From Novosphingobium sp. KCTC 2891 (lineage in GTDB: Bacteria > Pseudomonadota > Alphaproteobacteria > Sphingomonadales > Sphingomonadaceae), in the NCBI RefSeq assembly GCF_025938155.1, contig NZ_JAPCZG010000015.1:1-60119 (forward strand): DNA of 60,119 bases, read 5' to 3'. The notes under the pieces are model-generated. The model made no database searches. It saw nothing but the letters and a program-made list of their open reading frames with translations, and had not been told where the DNA came from. The position numbers and the translations under genes were made by a program. Within the stretch, counting starts at the first letter, position 1; each line of letters starts with the position of its first letter. Below, in pieces: positions 17,544 through 27,129 of this stretch.

Positions 17544-20523
17544 TCACAAGCCCAGCGTCTATTCGATCGCGGCGCATCGCGGCTTTGCCGACGCGCTGGT
17601 CGCGGGGCTGATCCCCCGATACCGCGAGGAAGGCTTCGGGCTGGCGCGGCTTACGCTGCTGCTGCCCAGCCGCCGCGCGATCCGCACGGTGACCGAGGCG
17701 TTCGTCCGCGCCAGCGCCGATGGCGGGCGGGGCGGCTTGCTGCTGCCGCGCATGGCGGTGGTGGGCGATCTGGATCTGGACGAGACGCTGGGGCCGCTGC
17801 TCGACCCGATCGGGGCGGGCGCTGACATTCCCGCCGCCGCGGATCCGGTGGTGCGGCTGCTGCGCGTGGCGGATATGCTGCGCGAGGAACTGGCGGACAA
17901 GGCACCGGGCGAGGCGGGGCTGGTCCGGCAGGCGCGATCGCTGGTGCAGAGCATGGACCGCCTTTCCGTGGAGGGCGTGGCTCCGGAGAAGCTGCTCGAC
18001 GATGACCTGATCGGGCTGGTCGGGGAGCTTTCGGAGCACTGGAAGGACAGCACGCGGCTGTTCGCGCGGGTGCTGTTCCGCTGGCGCGCGGAACTTGAGG
18101 CGCGCGGGCAGGTCGATGCGCCCGAGCGGCGCAACCTGCTGCTGGGCCATGCCGCTGCGCGCTGGCGCGAGGCACCGCCGCCGCATCCGGTGGTGGCCGC
18201 GGGCGTGACCTCTGCCTCGCCGGCGGTGGCGCGGCTGCTGCGCGTGGTGGCAGACCTGCCGCATGGCGCGGTGATCCTGCCCGATCTCGACCTGTCGCTG
18301 GCGCGCGAGGTGTGGGACGCGCTGGGCGTGGCCGGCGCACCGGAGGAGCCGGGCGGCCCCGCCTTCGGGCGCGGCGACGTGGCGACGCATCCGCAATATC
18401 ACCTCAAGTTGCTGCTCAACCGCATGGGCATCGCCCGCGACGAGGTCATGCCGTGGCACCGGGCCGGGCTTGCGGCGGCACCGCCGGAGCGCAGCCGCGC
18501 GATCTCCAACCTGTTCCTGCCGCCCGAGGCGAGCGCTGCGTGGGTGGGCCTTCCCGCCGAGCAGCGCAGGCTTTCGGGCGTACGGATGATGGAAACGGCC
18601 CATCCGGAAGAGGAGGCGCAGGCGATCGCGGTGCTGGTGCGCGAGGCGCTGGCCGTGCCCGAACGCCGCGTGGCGGTGATCACGCCGGACCGCAGCCTTG
18701 CCAACCGCGTGGTGGGGCATCTGGCGCGCTGGAACATCGGCGCCGACGATACCGCCGGGCGGCCATTGCCGCAGACCCCGGCAGGCCGCGTGCTGCTCCA
18801 GATCGCCGAAGTCTGGGCTGAACGCGCCGCGCCGGTGCCGCTGCTGGCGCTGCTGGGGCATCCGCTGGTGCGCGGCGACCGGCGCGCGCAATGGCTGGAG
18901 CGGGTCCGCGAACTGGACCTCGTGCTGCGCGGGCCGCGCCCCGGGCCGGGCGTGGAAGCCGTGCGCGATGCGGTGCGCGCGAAGCAAAAGGGCTATCCCC
19001 GCCTGCCGGGCTGGTGGGACGAGGTCGAGGCGCTGCTGGTGCCGATGCTGCTTGTCCACGAACCGCTGCCGCTGGGCGCGGCGCTCGCCATGCTGAGCGA
19101 GACGGCCGAGGCGCTGTGCGGCGAAAGCGTGTGGGCGCAGGCCGATGGGCGCAGCCTTTCCGCTTTCGTGGAACAGTGGAGCGAGGCGGCGGGCGAGGCC
19201 GGGTTGCTGGTCGATCCGGTGGAACTGCCCGCGCTGCTGCGTGACGCGATGGAGGAAGTGGCGGTGCGCCCGCCCTATGGCGGCCATCCGCGCCTTGCCA
19301 TCTACGGCCTGCTGGAAGCGCGGATGAGCCGCGCCGATCTGGTGATCTGCGCGGGGCTGACCGAGGGCTCTTGGCCCGCCGCGCCCGCGCCCGATCCGCT
19401 GCTGGCGCCGCCGGTGCTGCGCGCGCTGGGCATTCCGGGGGCGGATTTCCGTATCGGGCTTTCTGCGCACGATCTTGCCGCCGCGCTGGGAGCGCCCGAA
19501 GTGGTGCTGAGCCATGCGCAGCGCGATGCGGCAGGGCCGGCGATCCCCTCGCGCTTCCTGCTGCGCATCCGCGCCATGCTTGGGCGTGAATTGAAGCACG
19601 AGACGGACGCGCCCAGCCATGCCCGCGCGCTCGACGATGCGCCGCTGGCGACACCGGCGACCCGGCCCGAGCCGATGCCGTCGGCCGAGCAGCGCAAGGT
19701 GGCGATCGCGGTCACCGCGCTCGACCGGCTGCGCGGCGATCCCTACCAGTTCTATGCCTCGGCGATCATGGGGCTGCGCTCGCTCGATCCGCTCGATGCC
19801 GATCCGACGCCGGCATGGCGCGGGACGGCGGTGCACAAGATCCTGGAGGATTGGCACAAGGCCGGGGCGCCGCCGGGCGAACTGATCCCGCTGGCCGAAA
19901 AGGCGCTGGCCGAAATGAGCGCGCATCCCTTCATGCGCGCGCTGTGGCAGCCGCGCCTGCTGGCGGCGCTGGCGTGGATCGAGGCGGAGCAGGACACGCT
20001 GCTGGGCCAGGGCCGGCAGGTGATCGCCTTCGAGACGAAGGGCGAGGTGCTGGTGGACGGCGTGCGCATCCACGGCCGCGCCGACCGCATCGACCGCTGC
20101 GGCGACGGCACGCTGGCCGTGATCGACTACAAGACGGGCACGCCGCCTTCGGGCCGGATGGTGGAGCAGGGTTTCGCGTTGCAGCTCGGCCTGATCGGGC
20201 TGATCGCCGAAATGGGCGGGTTCATGGACGTGGACGGCACGCCCAATGCCTTTGAATACTGGTCTCTGGCGCGCAACAAGGAGCGGGGCTTCGGCTATCG
20301 CAGCGAGCCGGTGCTGGAAGGCAAGAAGCAGTCCGGCATCCCGCGCGAGGATTTCCTCCCCGAAACGCTGCGCTTCCTGAAGGAAGCCATCGCGCGCTGG
20401 ATCCTGGGCAGCGATCCCTTCACCGCGCGGCTCAATCCCGATCTGCCGGGCTACAGCGACTATGACCAGCTGATGCGGCTGGACGAATGGCAGGGGCGCA
20501 GCCTGAAGGGAGGCCAGGGATGA
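17536..20523 (+). CDS. addB: Double-strand break repair protein AddB
   Basis: AddB is the second subunit of the AddAB helicase-nuclease that processes DNA double-strand ends for RecA loading. At 995 residues the length is normal for alphaproteobacterial AddB. The N-terminal part is helicase-like but lacks a recognisable P-loop (LTLLLPSRRAIRTVTEAF at that position), as is usual for this lineage. The C-terminal PD-(D/E)xK nuclease domain is intact: HGRADRID and VIDYKTGTPP (about residue 862), preceded by a conserved RGTAVHKILEDWH. The GTG start overlaps murU, and its stop overlaps the addA start by the ATGA rule, so subunit synthesis is coupled. Confidence 0.95.
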   Translation: MVDHKPSVYSIAAHRGFADALVAGLIPRYREEGFGLARLTLLLPSRRAIRTVTEAFVRASADGGRGGLLLPRMAVVGDLDLDETLGPLLDPIGAGADIPAAADPVVRLLRVADMLREELADKAPGEAGLVRQARSLVQSMDRLSVEGVAPEKLLDDDLIGLVGELSEHWKDSTRLFARVLFRWRAELEARGQVDAPERRNLLLGHAAARWREAPPPHPVVAAGVTSASPAVARLLRVVADLPHGAVILPDLDLSLAREVWDALGVAGAPEEPGGPAFGRGDVATHPQYHLKLLLNRMGIARDEVMPWHRAGLAAAPPERSRAISNLFLPPEASAAWVGLPAEQRRLSGVRMMETAHPEEEAQAIAVLVREALAVPERRVAVITPDRSLANRVVGHLARWNIGADDTAGRPLPQTPAGRVLLQIAEVWAERAAPVPLLALLGHPLVRGDRRAQWLERVRELDLVLRGPRPGPGVEAVRDAVRAKQKGYPRLPGWWDEVEALLVPMLLVHEPLPLGAALAMLSETAEALCGESVWAQADGRSLSAFVEQWSEAAGEAGLLVDPVELPALLRDAMEEVAVRPPYGGHPRLAIYGLLEARMSRADLVICAGLTEGSWPAAPAPDPLLAPPVLRALGIPGADFRIGLSAHDLAAALGAPEVVLSHAQRDAAGPAIPSRFLLRIRAMLGRELKHETDAPSHARALDDAPLATPATRPEPMPSAEQRKVAIAVTALDRLRGDPYQFYASAIMGLRSLDPLDADPTPAWRGTAVHKILEDWHKAGAPPGELIPLAEKALAEMSAHPFMRALWQPRLLAALAWIEAEQDTLLGQGRQVIAFETKGEVLVDGVRIHGRADRIDRCGDGTLAVIDYKTGTPPSGRMVEQGFALQLGLIGLIAEMGGFMDVDGTPNAFEYWSLARNKERGFGYRSEPVLEGKKQSGIPREDFLPETLRFLKEAIARWILGSDPFTARLNPDLPGYSDYDQLMRLDEWQGRSLKGGQG

Positions 20524-23500
20524 GCAAGGTCTATCCGCTTCAGGGCAACCAGATGCACGCGGTGGCGCCCGAACGCACGGTGTGGCTTTCCGCCTCGGCG
20601 GGCACGGGCAAGACGCAGGTGCTGTCCGCACGCGTGCTCCGTCTGCTGCTGCAACCGGGGGTGGAGCCGGAGCACCTGTTGTGCCTGACTTTCACGAAGG
20701 CGGGCGCGGCGGAAATGGCGACGCGCGTGAACGACGTGCTGGCGAGCTGGGTGCGGTTGCCGGAAATCGATCTTGCGGGCCAGCTGCGTGCCATTGGTGC
20801 GTCGATCCATCCCGATACCGTGGCGCGGGCGCGCAGCCGCTTTGCCGCGGTGCTCGATTGTCCCGGCGGCGGCCTCAGGATCGAGACGATCCACGCGTTC
20901 TCGCAGTGGTTGCTCTCCGCCTTTCCGGTGGAAGCCGGGCTGCTGCCGGGCACGCGCGCGATGGAGGACCGCGACCGCGATCTGCTGGTGCGGCAGGTGC
21001 TGGCCGAGCTGCTCGTCACCGCGCAGGATCAGGGTGACGAGACGCTGCTCGATGCGCTGTCCGACCTCAGCCTGCGGATGGCGCAGGATCAGGTGGAGGA
21101 CTTCCTGCTGCGCTGTGCCGGGGCGCGCGAGCTGTGGTTTGGCGAAGGCGCGTGGCAACCGCCGCTGCGGCCCCGGATCAACCGCGCGCTGGGGCTGGAG
21201 GCTGAGGAGGACAGTTCCGGCCTTGCCGCGCTGTGCGCCGACGATGCCTTTGACAGCGCGTCCGTGCGGCGCTGCATGGAGGCCAACGCGGCGTGGGGCG
21301 CGAAAGGCGGGATCGAGGCGGCCAATGCGCTGGGCGACTGGCTGGCTGCATCGCCGCAGGGGCGGCTCGATACGCTCGATGCACTCGCGGCGCGGTTCCT
21401 GACCGGCAAGGGGGAGCCGCGCTCGGCTCGCTATGTCGACAAGCACGAGCCGGCCTATGCCGATTATCAGGCGCGTGTCATCGCCTGCATCGAGGCGGTG
21501 CGCGAACGGCGCGCGCTGGTGGCGCTGGCCGAGCGATTGGCGCCTGCGCTCACGCTGGGTCGCCGTTTTGCGCTGGCGTGGGACGAGGCCAAGGCGCGCG
21601 AAGGGTTCATCGATTTCGACGACCAGATCCGCGCCGCCGCCGCGCTGCTGACCGAGCGGGCGAGCGCGGAATGGATCCGCTACAAGCTGGACCGGCGCTT
21701 CGACCACATCCTTGTCGACGAGGCGCAGGACACCAACGAGGCGCAGTGGCGCATCGTGCTCGACGGGCTGGTGCAAGATTTCTTCACCGGCGAAGGCCAG
21801 CACGCAGAGCGGATGCGCACACTGTTCGTGGTGGGCGACTACAAGCAGGCGATCTTCCGCTTTCAGGGGACCAGCCCCGAAAACTTCGCCGCCGCGAAGG
21901 ATCGAGTGGCGCGGCAGCTTTCCGGCGTGGCCGAAGTGCTGGGCGATGAGCGCCGCGAGTTGCTGGGGCTGGGGCTGGGCCAGTCCTATCGCACCGCCAA
22001 TTCGATCCTGTCGTTCGTGGACCGCGCGATCCACCTGATCGGTCCGGCGCGTTTCGGCCTGCCCGAAGCGCCCGAACCTCACCGGGGCGAAGACCGTCCA
22101 GGGCAGATTGCGCTGTGGCGTCCCGTCGGCCTGCCCGAAGGCGAGGCCGAGGCGGAGGACGTTGAGGAAAGCGGCGATGAAGGCGGGGAGGGCTGGCTCT
22201 CGCGCCCAGACCGCGATCTGGCGGATCGGCTGGCGCGCCAGATCCGCGCGTGGCTGGAAAACGGGTTCCCGCTCCAGAAGGGCGAGCACCGGCTGGCCGG
22301 GCCGGGCGATGTCATGGTGCTGGTGCGCAAGCGCAAGGAGCTCGCCGGACTGATCGTGGCGCGGCTCCATGCGCAGGGCGTGCCGGTGGCGGGGGTGGAC
22401 CGGTTGCGGCTGGGTGCGCCGCTGGCGGTGAAGGACCTTGTCGCCGCGCTGCGGTTCTGCGCGCAGCCGCTGGACGATCTCAATCTGGCGGCGCTGCTCG
22501 TCTCGCCACTGGTGGGCTGGACGCAGGAAGACCTGCTGCGGCACGGCTACCGCGACAAGGGCGTGCGTTTGTGGGAGCATTTGCGCGCCAGCGAAGGGCC
22601 GGACACGCATCCCGCGATGGAAGCCTTGCGCGGTCTGCTCCAGCGCGCCGACTACGAGCCGGCGCACGATCTGCTGCACTGGCTGCTGGTGGGCCCGTGG
22701 CAGGGCCGGCGCAAGCTGGTGGCGCGGCTGGGGCGCGAGGCAAACGATCCGATCGATGAGCTGCTCAATGCCGCGATGGCCTATGCGGCGGCGAACGTGC
22801 CCAGCCTTGTCGGCTTTCTGCAATGGTTCGACGCGGGCGAGGGTGAGCTGAAGCGCGAGGCGGGCAAGGCCGAGAATCTGGTACGGGTGATGACGGTGCA
22901 CGGCTCCAAGGGGTTGCAGGCGCCGATCGTGATCCTGGCCGATGCGGCCGACGATCCGGACGCTTCGCCGCCGCGCGGCCTGGCGGCGGTGGAAGAGATA
23001 TTGGGGCGCAAGCGCACGGTGCCGCTGCCTGCGCTGCGCAAGGAGGAAAAGGTCGGCGCGGTGCGCACGGCGGAACTCCAGGTGGCCAAGGAAGAGCGCG
23101 AGGAACACTGGCGGCTGCTCTATGTGGCGATGACGCGTGCCGAAGAAGCGCTGTTCATCGGCGGGTCGATGAGCAAGCGGCGCAAGGAATTGCCGGCTGA
23201 CAGCTGGTACGCGCAGCTGGAGCCGCTGTTCGGCGAGGACGACTGGATCGACGACCCGCTGTGGGGCGGGCGCAAGGAACTGGGCAGTCTGCCGGCGCGT
23301 CCGGCAGCCAAGGCCCGCCGCGAGGTCGCGCCCGCGCTCGTTCTGCCCGAGGTGCTGCGGGTGCCGGTGGGACCGGAGCCGCGCCCGCCGCGTCCGCTCG
23401 CACCTTCGTCGCTGGGTGAGGATGAAGCGCCCGATCCGCCCGTGCGGCCGGGGCCGGGCGCGCTGCTCGCGGCGCGGCGGGGCACGCTGGTGCACAAGCT

Positions 23501-23978
23501 GATCGAGCGGCTGCCCGAACTGCCTGCGGAAGCGCGCGGCGACGCGGCGCGGACCTGGCTGGCACGGGCAGCGGCGGATTTCGCGGAGGATGCGCGCGAG
23601 GCGATGGCCGAGGCCGCGCTGGCGGTGATCGGCCATCCTGACTGGCAGGATGTGTTCGGGCCGGGATCGCTGGCCGAAGTGCCCGTGGCGGCGCTGGTGG
23701 GGGATCGGATCGTGTCCGGCACGATCGACCGTCTGCTGATCGGCGCCGAGCGCATCCGGATCGTCGATTTCAAGACGGGGCGGCGGCCGCCTTCACGGAT
23801 CGAGGACGTTCCGACCGCCTATGTCCGGCAGATGGCGGCCTATGTCGCCGCGCTCAGCGTGATTCATCCCGGCAAGGGGGTGGAAGCCGCGCTGCTTTAT
23901 ACCCATGCGCCCCGACTGTTTGTGCTGTCCGATGCGCTGATCGCGGCGCAAAAGCTGGACCTTCCTGCCGCGCAGTAA
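20520..23978 (+). CDS. addA: Double-strand break repair helicase-nuclease AddA
   Basis: AddA is the UvrD-like 3'-5' motor and nuclease subunit of AddAB. The 1152-residue protein has Walker A in SASAGTGKT (24-32), LTFTKAGAAEMATRV, the DExx box ILVDEAQDTNEAQW, motif III VGDYKQAIFRFQG, motif V RVMTVHGSKGLQAPIV, motif VI LLYVAMTRAEEAL and a C-terminal nuclease motif IVDFKTGRR (about residue 1082). ATG 20520 is chosen over an upstream in-frame start because of the ATGA overlap with addB. A 75-base gap separates it from trxA. Confidence 0.96.
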   Translation: MSKVYPLQGNQMHAVAPERTVWLSASAGTGKTQVLSARVLRLLLQPGVEPEHLLCLTFTKAGAAEMATRVNDVLASWVRLPEIDLAGQLRAIGASIHPDTVARARSRFAAVLDCPGGGLRIETIHAFSQWLLSAFPVEAGLLPGTRAMEDRDRDLLVRQVLAELLVTAQDQGDETLLDALSDLSLRMAQDQVEDFLLRCAGARELWFGEGAWQPPLRPRINRALGLEAEEDSSGLAALCADDAFDSASVRRCMEANAAWGAKGGIEAANALGDWLAASPQGRLDTLDALAARFLTGKGEPRSARYVDKHEPAYADYQARVIACIEAVRERRALVALAERLAPALTLGRRFALAWDEAKAREGFIDFDDQIRAAAALLTERASAEWIRYKLDRRFDHILVDEAQDTNEAQWRIVLDGLVQDFFTGEGQHAERMRTLFVVGDYKQAIFRFQGTSPENFAAAKDRVARQLSGVAEVLGDERRELLGLGLGQSYRTANSILSFVDRAIHLIGPARFGLPEAPEPHRGEDRPGQIALWRPVGLPEGEAEAEDVEESGDEGGEGWLSRPDRDLADRLARQIRAWLENGFPLQKGEHRLAGPGDVMVLVRKRKELAGLIVARLHAQGVPVAGVDRLRLGAPLAVKDLVAALRFCAQPLDDLNLAALLVSPLVGWTQEDLLRHGYRDKGVRLWEHLRASEGPDTHPAMEALRGLLQRADYEPAHDLLHWLLVGPWQGRRKLVARLGREANDPIDELLNAAMAYAAANVPSLVGFLQWFDAGEGELKREAGKAENLVRVMTVHGSKGLQAPIVILADAADDPDASPPRGLAAVEEILGRKRTVPLPALRKEEKVGAVRTAELQVAKEEREEHWRLLYVAMTRAEEALFIGGSMSKRRKELPADSWYAQLEPLFGEDDWIDDPLWGGRKELGSLPARPAAKARREVAPALVLPEVLRVPVGPEPRPPRPLAPSSLGEDEAPDPPVRPGPGALLAARRGTLVHKLIERLPELPAEARGDAARTWLARAAADFAEDAREAMAEAALAVIGHPDWQDVFGPGSLAEVPVAALVGDRIVSGTIDRLLIGAERIRIVDFKTGRRPPSRIEDVPTAYVRQMAAYVAALSVIHPGKGVEAALLYTHAPRLFVLSDALIAAQKLDLPAAQ

Positions 23979-24053
23979 ACCTTTCGGGGATGATCGGTTG
24001 CGCCCCGCCGTTGTCACCCTAGATTGCAGACCAACCGAAACAGGAGTTCCGCG

Positions 24054-24374
24054 ATGTCCACCAAAGCCGTCACCGACGCCACCTTTGCCGCCGAAGTGCT
24101 TCAGTCCGACAAGCCCGTGCTGGTCGATTTCTGGGCCGAATGGTGCGGGCCGTGCAAGATGATCGCGCCGGCGCTGGAGGAAATCGCCGAGGAACTGGCC
24201 GGCCAGGTGACCATCGCCAAGATGGACATCATGGAAAACACCAGCATCCCGGGCGAAATCGGCGTGCAGTCGATTCCGCTGCTCGTGCTGTTCAAGGACG
24301 GCAAGGCCGTGGCGCAGAAGCTGGGCGCCGCGCCGAAGAGCCAGCTCAAGGGCTGGCTGGAAAGCGTTCTCTGA
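24054..24374 (+). CDS. trxA: Thioredoxin
   Basis: This is a single-domain thioredoxin of 106 residues. The active site is WCGPCK with Cys31 and Cys34, and the cis-Pro loop is SIPLLVLFKDGK. It reduces cytoplasmic disulfides and supplies electrons to ribonucleotide reductase and peroxiredoxins. A CAGGAG ribosome-binding site supports ATG 24054. Thioredoxin following addA is the common arrangement in sphingomonads and other Alphaproteobacteria. Confidence 0.97.
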   Translation: MSTKAVTDATFAAEVLQSDKPVLVDFWAEWCGPCKMIAPALEEIAEELAGQVTIAKMDIMENTSIPGEIGVQSIPLLVLFKDGKAVAQKLGAAPKSQLKGWLESVL

Positions 24375-24384
24375 TCCTACCCGG

Positions 24385-24412
24385 CGGCGCCCCATGACTT
24401 TCAGGGGCGCCG
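24385..24412. terminator. Hairpin between convergent trxA and the phosphatase gene
   Basis: A perfect 9-bp GC stem (24385-24393 with 24404-24412) lies between two convergent genes. It is followed by only a short T run, so it probably works weakly or in both directions. Confidence 0.6.
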
Positions 24413-24435
24413 TTCCGGTCTTCAACCCAGCGTTA

Positions 24436-25245
24436 TCAGTCCAGCCGGGCGAGTTGTTCGGCCAGCATGTCGAACAGGGCCGGGCTGGCCGCGCCGATCA
24501 GGCCGGGTTCGAGATGACGGTCCACGCGGTAGGGCGATCCGTCCGGCCGCGCGGCCTTGCCGCCCGCCTCGTTGACGAACAGCACGCCGGGGGCATGGTC
24601 CCATGCCAGCGTGCGCTCGAAGATCGACAGGTCGTTCACCCCCAGCACGAGGCGGGGGTACTGTTCCGCTGCACAGCGCGGGATATCGACCACGTTGTAG
24701 TGCGGCGTGATGTGCGCTTTCACCCGGGCGCGATGCTCTGGGTCCATGAACACCAGCGAGATCGCGGCGACGGGCGGTTCCTGCCCGGTCGTGCGCGCGT
24801 GGACGCGCTCGCCGTCGACAAAGGCGCCCTGTCCCCGGTGGGCGGAGCACAGGCGGCCGGTGAGCACATCGTAGATCCAGCCCGATACGCATTCACCGTC
24901 TTGCGCCAGCGCGAGCAGCACGCCGAACGGCGGCTTACCGGCGGCGAAGTTGTTGGTGCCGTCGAGAGGGTCGATGATCCAGCACAAGCCGTCGCCCAGC
25001 CGGTCCATCACGGCCGGATTGGCGTGGCTGGCCTCCTCACCGACGATGGCGGCTTCGGGTAGCAGTCGGGCAAGCGCCTCGGTCAGCATCGCCTCGGCCT
25101 CGGTGTCGGCCACGGTGACCATGTCGTCCACCGCCTTGGCATTGATCTCGCTGGCGGCCAGCTGCTGGTAGCGCGGCAGGATCGCGGTTTCGGAAACACG
25201 CCGCAGCAGGGCTGCGACTTCACGGTCGAGAGCGGTTTCGGACAT
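24436..25245 (-). CDS. Inositol monophosphatase family protein
   Basis: This 269-residue Mg2+-dependent phosphatase has the family motifs in order: VTVADTEAE, GEEASHANP (metal-binding Glu), IDPLDGTNNFAAG (DPxDGT) and WDHAPGVLFVNEAGG (WDxAxG). Members dephosphorylate inositol phosphate, histidinol phosphate, fructose-1,6-bisphosphate or 3'-phosphoadenosine phosphates. The motifs alone do not separate these, so I give no gene symbol. It is encoded seven bases downstream of the GST gene on the same strand, and both lie downstream of argJ. Confidence 0.92.
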   Translation of the reverse strand: MSETALDREVAALLRRVSETAILPRYQQLAASEINAKAVDDMVTVADTEAEAMLTEALARLLPEAAIVGEEASHANPAVMDRLGDGLCWIIDPLDGTNNFAAGKPPFGVLLALAQDGECVSGWIYDVLTGRLCSAHRGQGAFVDGERVHARTTGQEPPVAAISLVFMDPEHRARVKAHITPHYNVVDIPRCAAEQYPRLVLGVNDLSIFERTLAWDHAPGVLFVNEAGGKAARPDGSPYRVDRHLEPGLIGAASPALFDMLAEQLARLD

Positions 25246-25252
25246 CGGCGCC

Positions 25253-25858
25253 TCAGGTAAGGGGGATCAAGACCTGGCTGGCATAGCCGGGCCGACGTTG
25301 CAGGCGCGTGTACCAGTCCGCCAGATGCGGCAGTTCGGGCCGCGGCACGGGGAGCGAGAAGAAGGTGTGGGCATAGACGCCCATCGGCATGTCCGCGATG
25401 CCGAAGTCGGGGCCGGAAAGCCACGCACGCGTCGCCAGTTCGGCGTCGAGGATGGCCATCATCCGGCCCGCGGCCTCGGCTGATTTCGCCACTGCCGGGT
25501 CGCTGCCGTCCTTGCCCTGCCGCACGCAGCCGACGAAGGCGTCGCGCTGGGCATCGGCAAAGTGGAACTGCCAGTCCATCCACTTGTCGCCCGCGGCGCG
25601 AGTGGCCGGGTCGTTACTGCGGAAAGCGGGGGCGTGCGCGTCGGCCAGATAGCGCAGGATCGCGTTCGATTCCCACAGCACCAGATCGCCGTCCTGAACG
25701 GTGGGGATCAGGCGGTTGGGATTCATCGCCAGATATTCGGGGGTGAAGCCGAAGGCGCCGCCCATGTCGATCCGCCGGTGCGGGAGGTCCATCTCGATCG
25801 CGGCCCACGCGATCTTCTTGACGTTGTGCGAATTGAGGCGGCCCCAGATGGTCAGCAT
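25253..25858 (-). CDS. Glutathione S-transferase family protein
   Basis: This protein of about 201 residues starts at MLTIWGRLNSHNVKKIAW, the N-terminal thioredoxin-like strand-helix with Ser/Asn in the place of the catalytic residue. It then has the cis-Pro/ESNAI glutathione-binding loop (NPNRLIPTVQDGDLVLWESNAILRYLA read in two parts at about 50-75) and an all-helical C-terminal domain with IADMPMGVYAH as the N-capping box. Likely glutathione-dependent conjugation or reduction; substrate unknown. The in-frame upstream extension into argJ is rejected. Spacing to argJ is eleven bases, consistent with one transcript. Confidence 0.92.
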   Translation of the reverse strand: MLTIWGRLNSHNVKKIAWAAIEMDLPHRRIDMGGAFGFTPEYLAMNPNRLIPTVQDGDLVLWESNAILRYLADAHAPAFRSNDPATRAAGDKWMDWQFHFADAQRDAFVGCVRQGKDGSDPAVAKSAEAAGRMMAILDAELATRAWLSGPDFGIADMPMGVYAHTFFSLPVPRPELPHLADWYTRLQRRPGYASQVLIPLT

Positions 25859-25869
25859 CGCGCGGGGCC

Positions 25870-27096
25870 TCAGCTGCGGTAGTCGGCGTTGATCGAGATG
25901 TAGCCGTGGGTCAGGTCGCAGGTCCACACCGTGGCGCGGCCCTGGCCCATGCCGAGATCGACCTCGATCGAGATCTCGCGGCCCTTGAGATGTGCGGCGA
26001 CGGGGGCCTCGTCATAGTCGGCGAGCGGCTGGCCGTCGCGCGCGGCCCAGGTGCCGCCGAAGCCGATGGAGAGGCGGTCGCGGTCGGCCGGTTCACCAGC
26101 CTTGCCCACCGCCATGACCACGCGGCCCCAGTTGGCGTCCTCGCCGGCGATGGCGGTCTTGACCAGCGGCGAATTGGCGATGGCGAGGCCGACCTTGCGG
26201 GCGCTTTCGTCGCTGACCGCGCCCGACACCGAGATGGCGATGAACTTCTGCGCGCCTTCGCCATCCTTGACGACGAGGTGGGCAAGCTGGCGGCACACGT
26301 CGGCCAGCGCGGCGGCGAAAGCGTCCGCGCCTGGGCTGTCTGCCGAAACGAGCGGGGCGTTGCGGGCCTTGCCGGTGGCGAAGGCAAGCACGGTGTCGCT
26401 GGTCGACGTGTCGCTATCGACCGTGATGCACGAGAAGGTGCCGAGATTGGCGGCCGACAGGCACTGCTGCAGGAACGCGGGTTCCACCGCGGCGTCGGTG
26501 AAGACGTAGCCCAGCATCGTGGCCATGTCGGGCGCGATCATGCCCGAACCCTTGATGATGGCACTGAACGTGACCTTGACGTCACCGACCATGGCCGTGG
26601 CGGTCGCGCCCTTGGCAAAGGTGTCGGTGGTGCCGATGGTGTTGGCGGCCTCTTCCCAGGTGCAGGGCTCGGCGAGCAGCGCGGCTTCGATGCCGGCCTT
26701 GGCCTTGTCCTTGGGCAGCGGCACGCCGATCACGCCGGTGGAGGAGACGAACACCTGTTCGGGCGCGCAGCCGAGGTGCGTGGCGACTTGCGCCATGATC
26801 GCCTCGACCGCCTCGCGGCCGCGATAACCGGTGAAGGCATTGGAATTGCCCGCGTTGACCACCAGCGCGCGCGCCTTGCCAAGGCGGGCGTTGTCGCGCC
26901 CGATTTCGACTTCGGAGGAGCAGCACACGTTCTTGGTGAAGACGCCGGCGACGGCGGTGCCTTCGTCGAACTCGACGTAAGTCAGGTCACAGCGGCCCCA
27001 GTCCTTGTACCCGGCGCGGGCGATGCGCGGGGTCACGCCGGCGATGGCGGGCAGCGCGGGGAAGGGCAAGGCGAGCGGGGAAACGGCGTCGGACAT
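25870..27096 (-). CDS. argJ: Bifunctional glutamate N-acetyltransferase / N-acetylglutamate synthase ArgJ
   Basis: ArgJ transfers acetyl from N-acetylornithine to glutamate, closing the cyclic arginine pathway, and many members can also use acetyl-CoA. The 408-residue precursor self-cleaves. The site KGSGMIAPDMATML is intact, with cleavage expected between Ala192 and the nucleophile Thr193. Other conserved stretches are TKNVCCSSEV, NAGNSNAFTG and SSTGVIGVPLP at the oxyanion hole, plus the C-terminal GYISINADYRS. GST and phosphatase genes follow closely. In many Alphaproteobacteria argJ is a neighbour of secA, as it nearly is here. Confidence 0.97.
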   Translation of the reverse strand: MSDAVSPLALPFPALPAIAGVTPRIARAGYKDWGRCDLTYVEFDEGTAVAGVFTKNVCCSSEVEIGRDNARLGKARALVVNAGNSNAFTGYRGREAVEAIMAQVATHLGCAPEQVFVSSTGVIGVPLPKDKAKAGIEAALLAEPCTWEEAANTIGTTDTFAKGATATAMVGDVKVTFSAIIKGSGMIAPDMATMLGYVFTDAAVEPAFLQQCLSAANLGTFSCITVDSDTSTSDTVLAFATGKARNAPLVSADSPGADAFAAALADVCRQLAHLVVKDGEGAQKFIAISVSGAVSDESARKVGLAIANSPLVKTAIAGEDANWGRVVMAVGKAGEPADRDRLSIGFGGTWAARDGQPLADYDEAPVAAHLKGREISIEVDLGMGQGRATVWTCDLTHGYISINADYRS

Positions 27097-27129
27097 GGCA
27101 CTGCCGCGTAGCTTCCGCCGCGCACGGCA

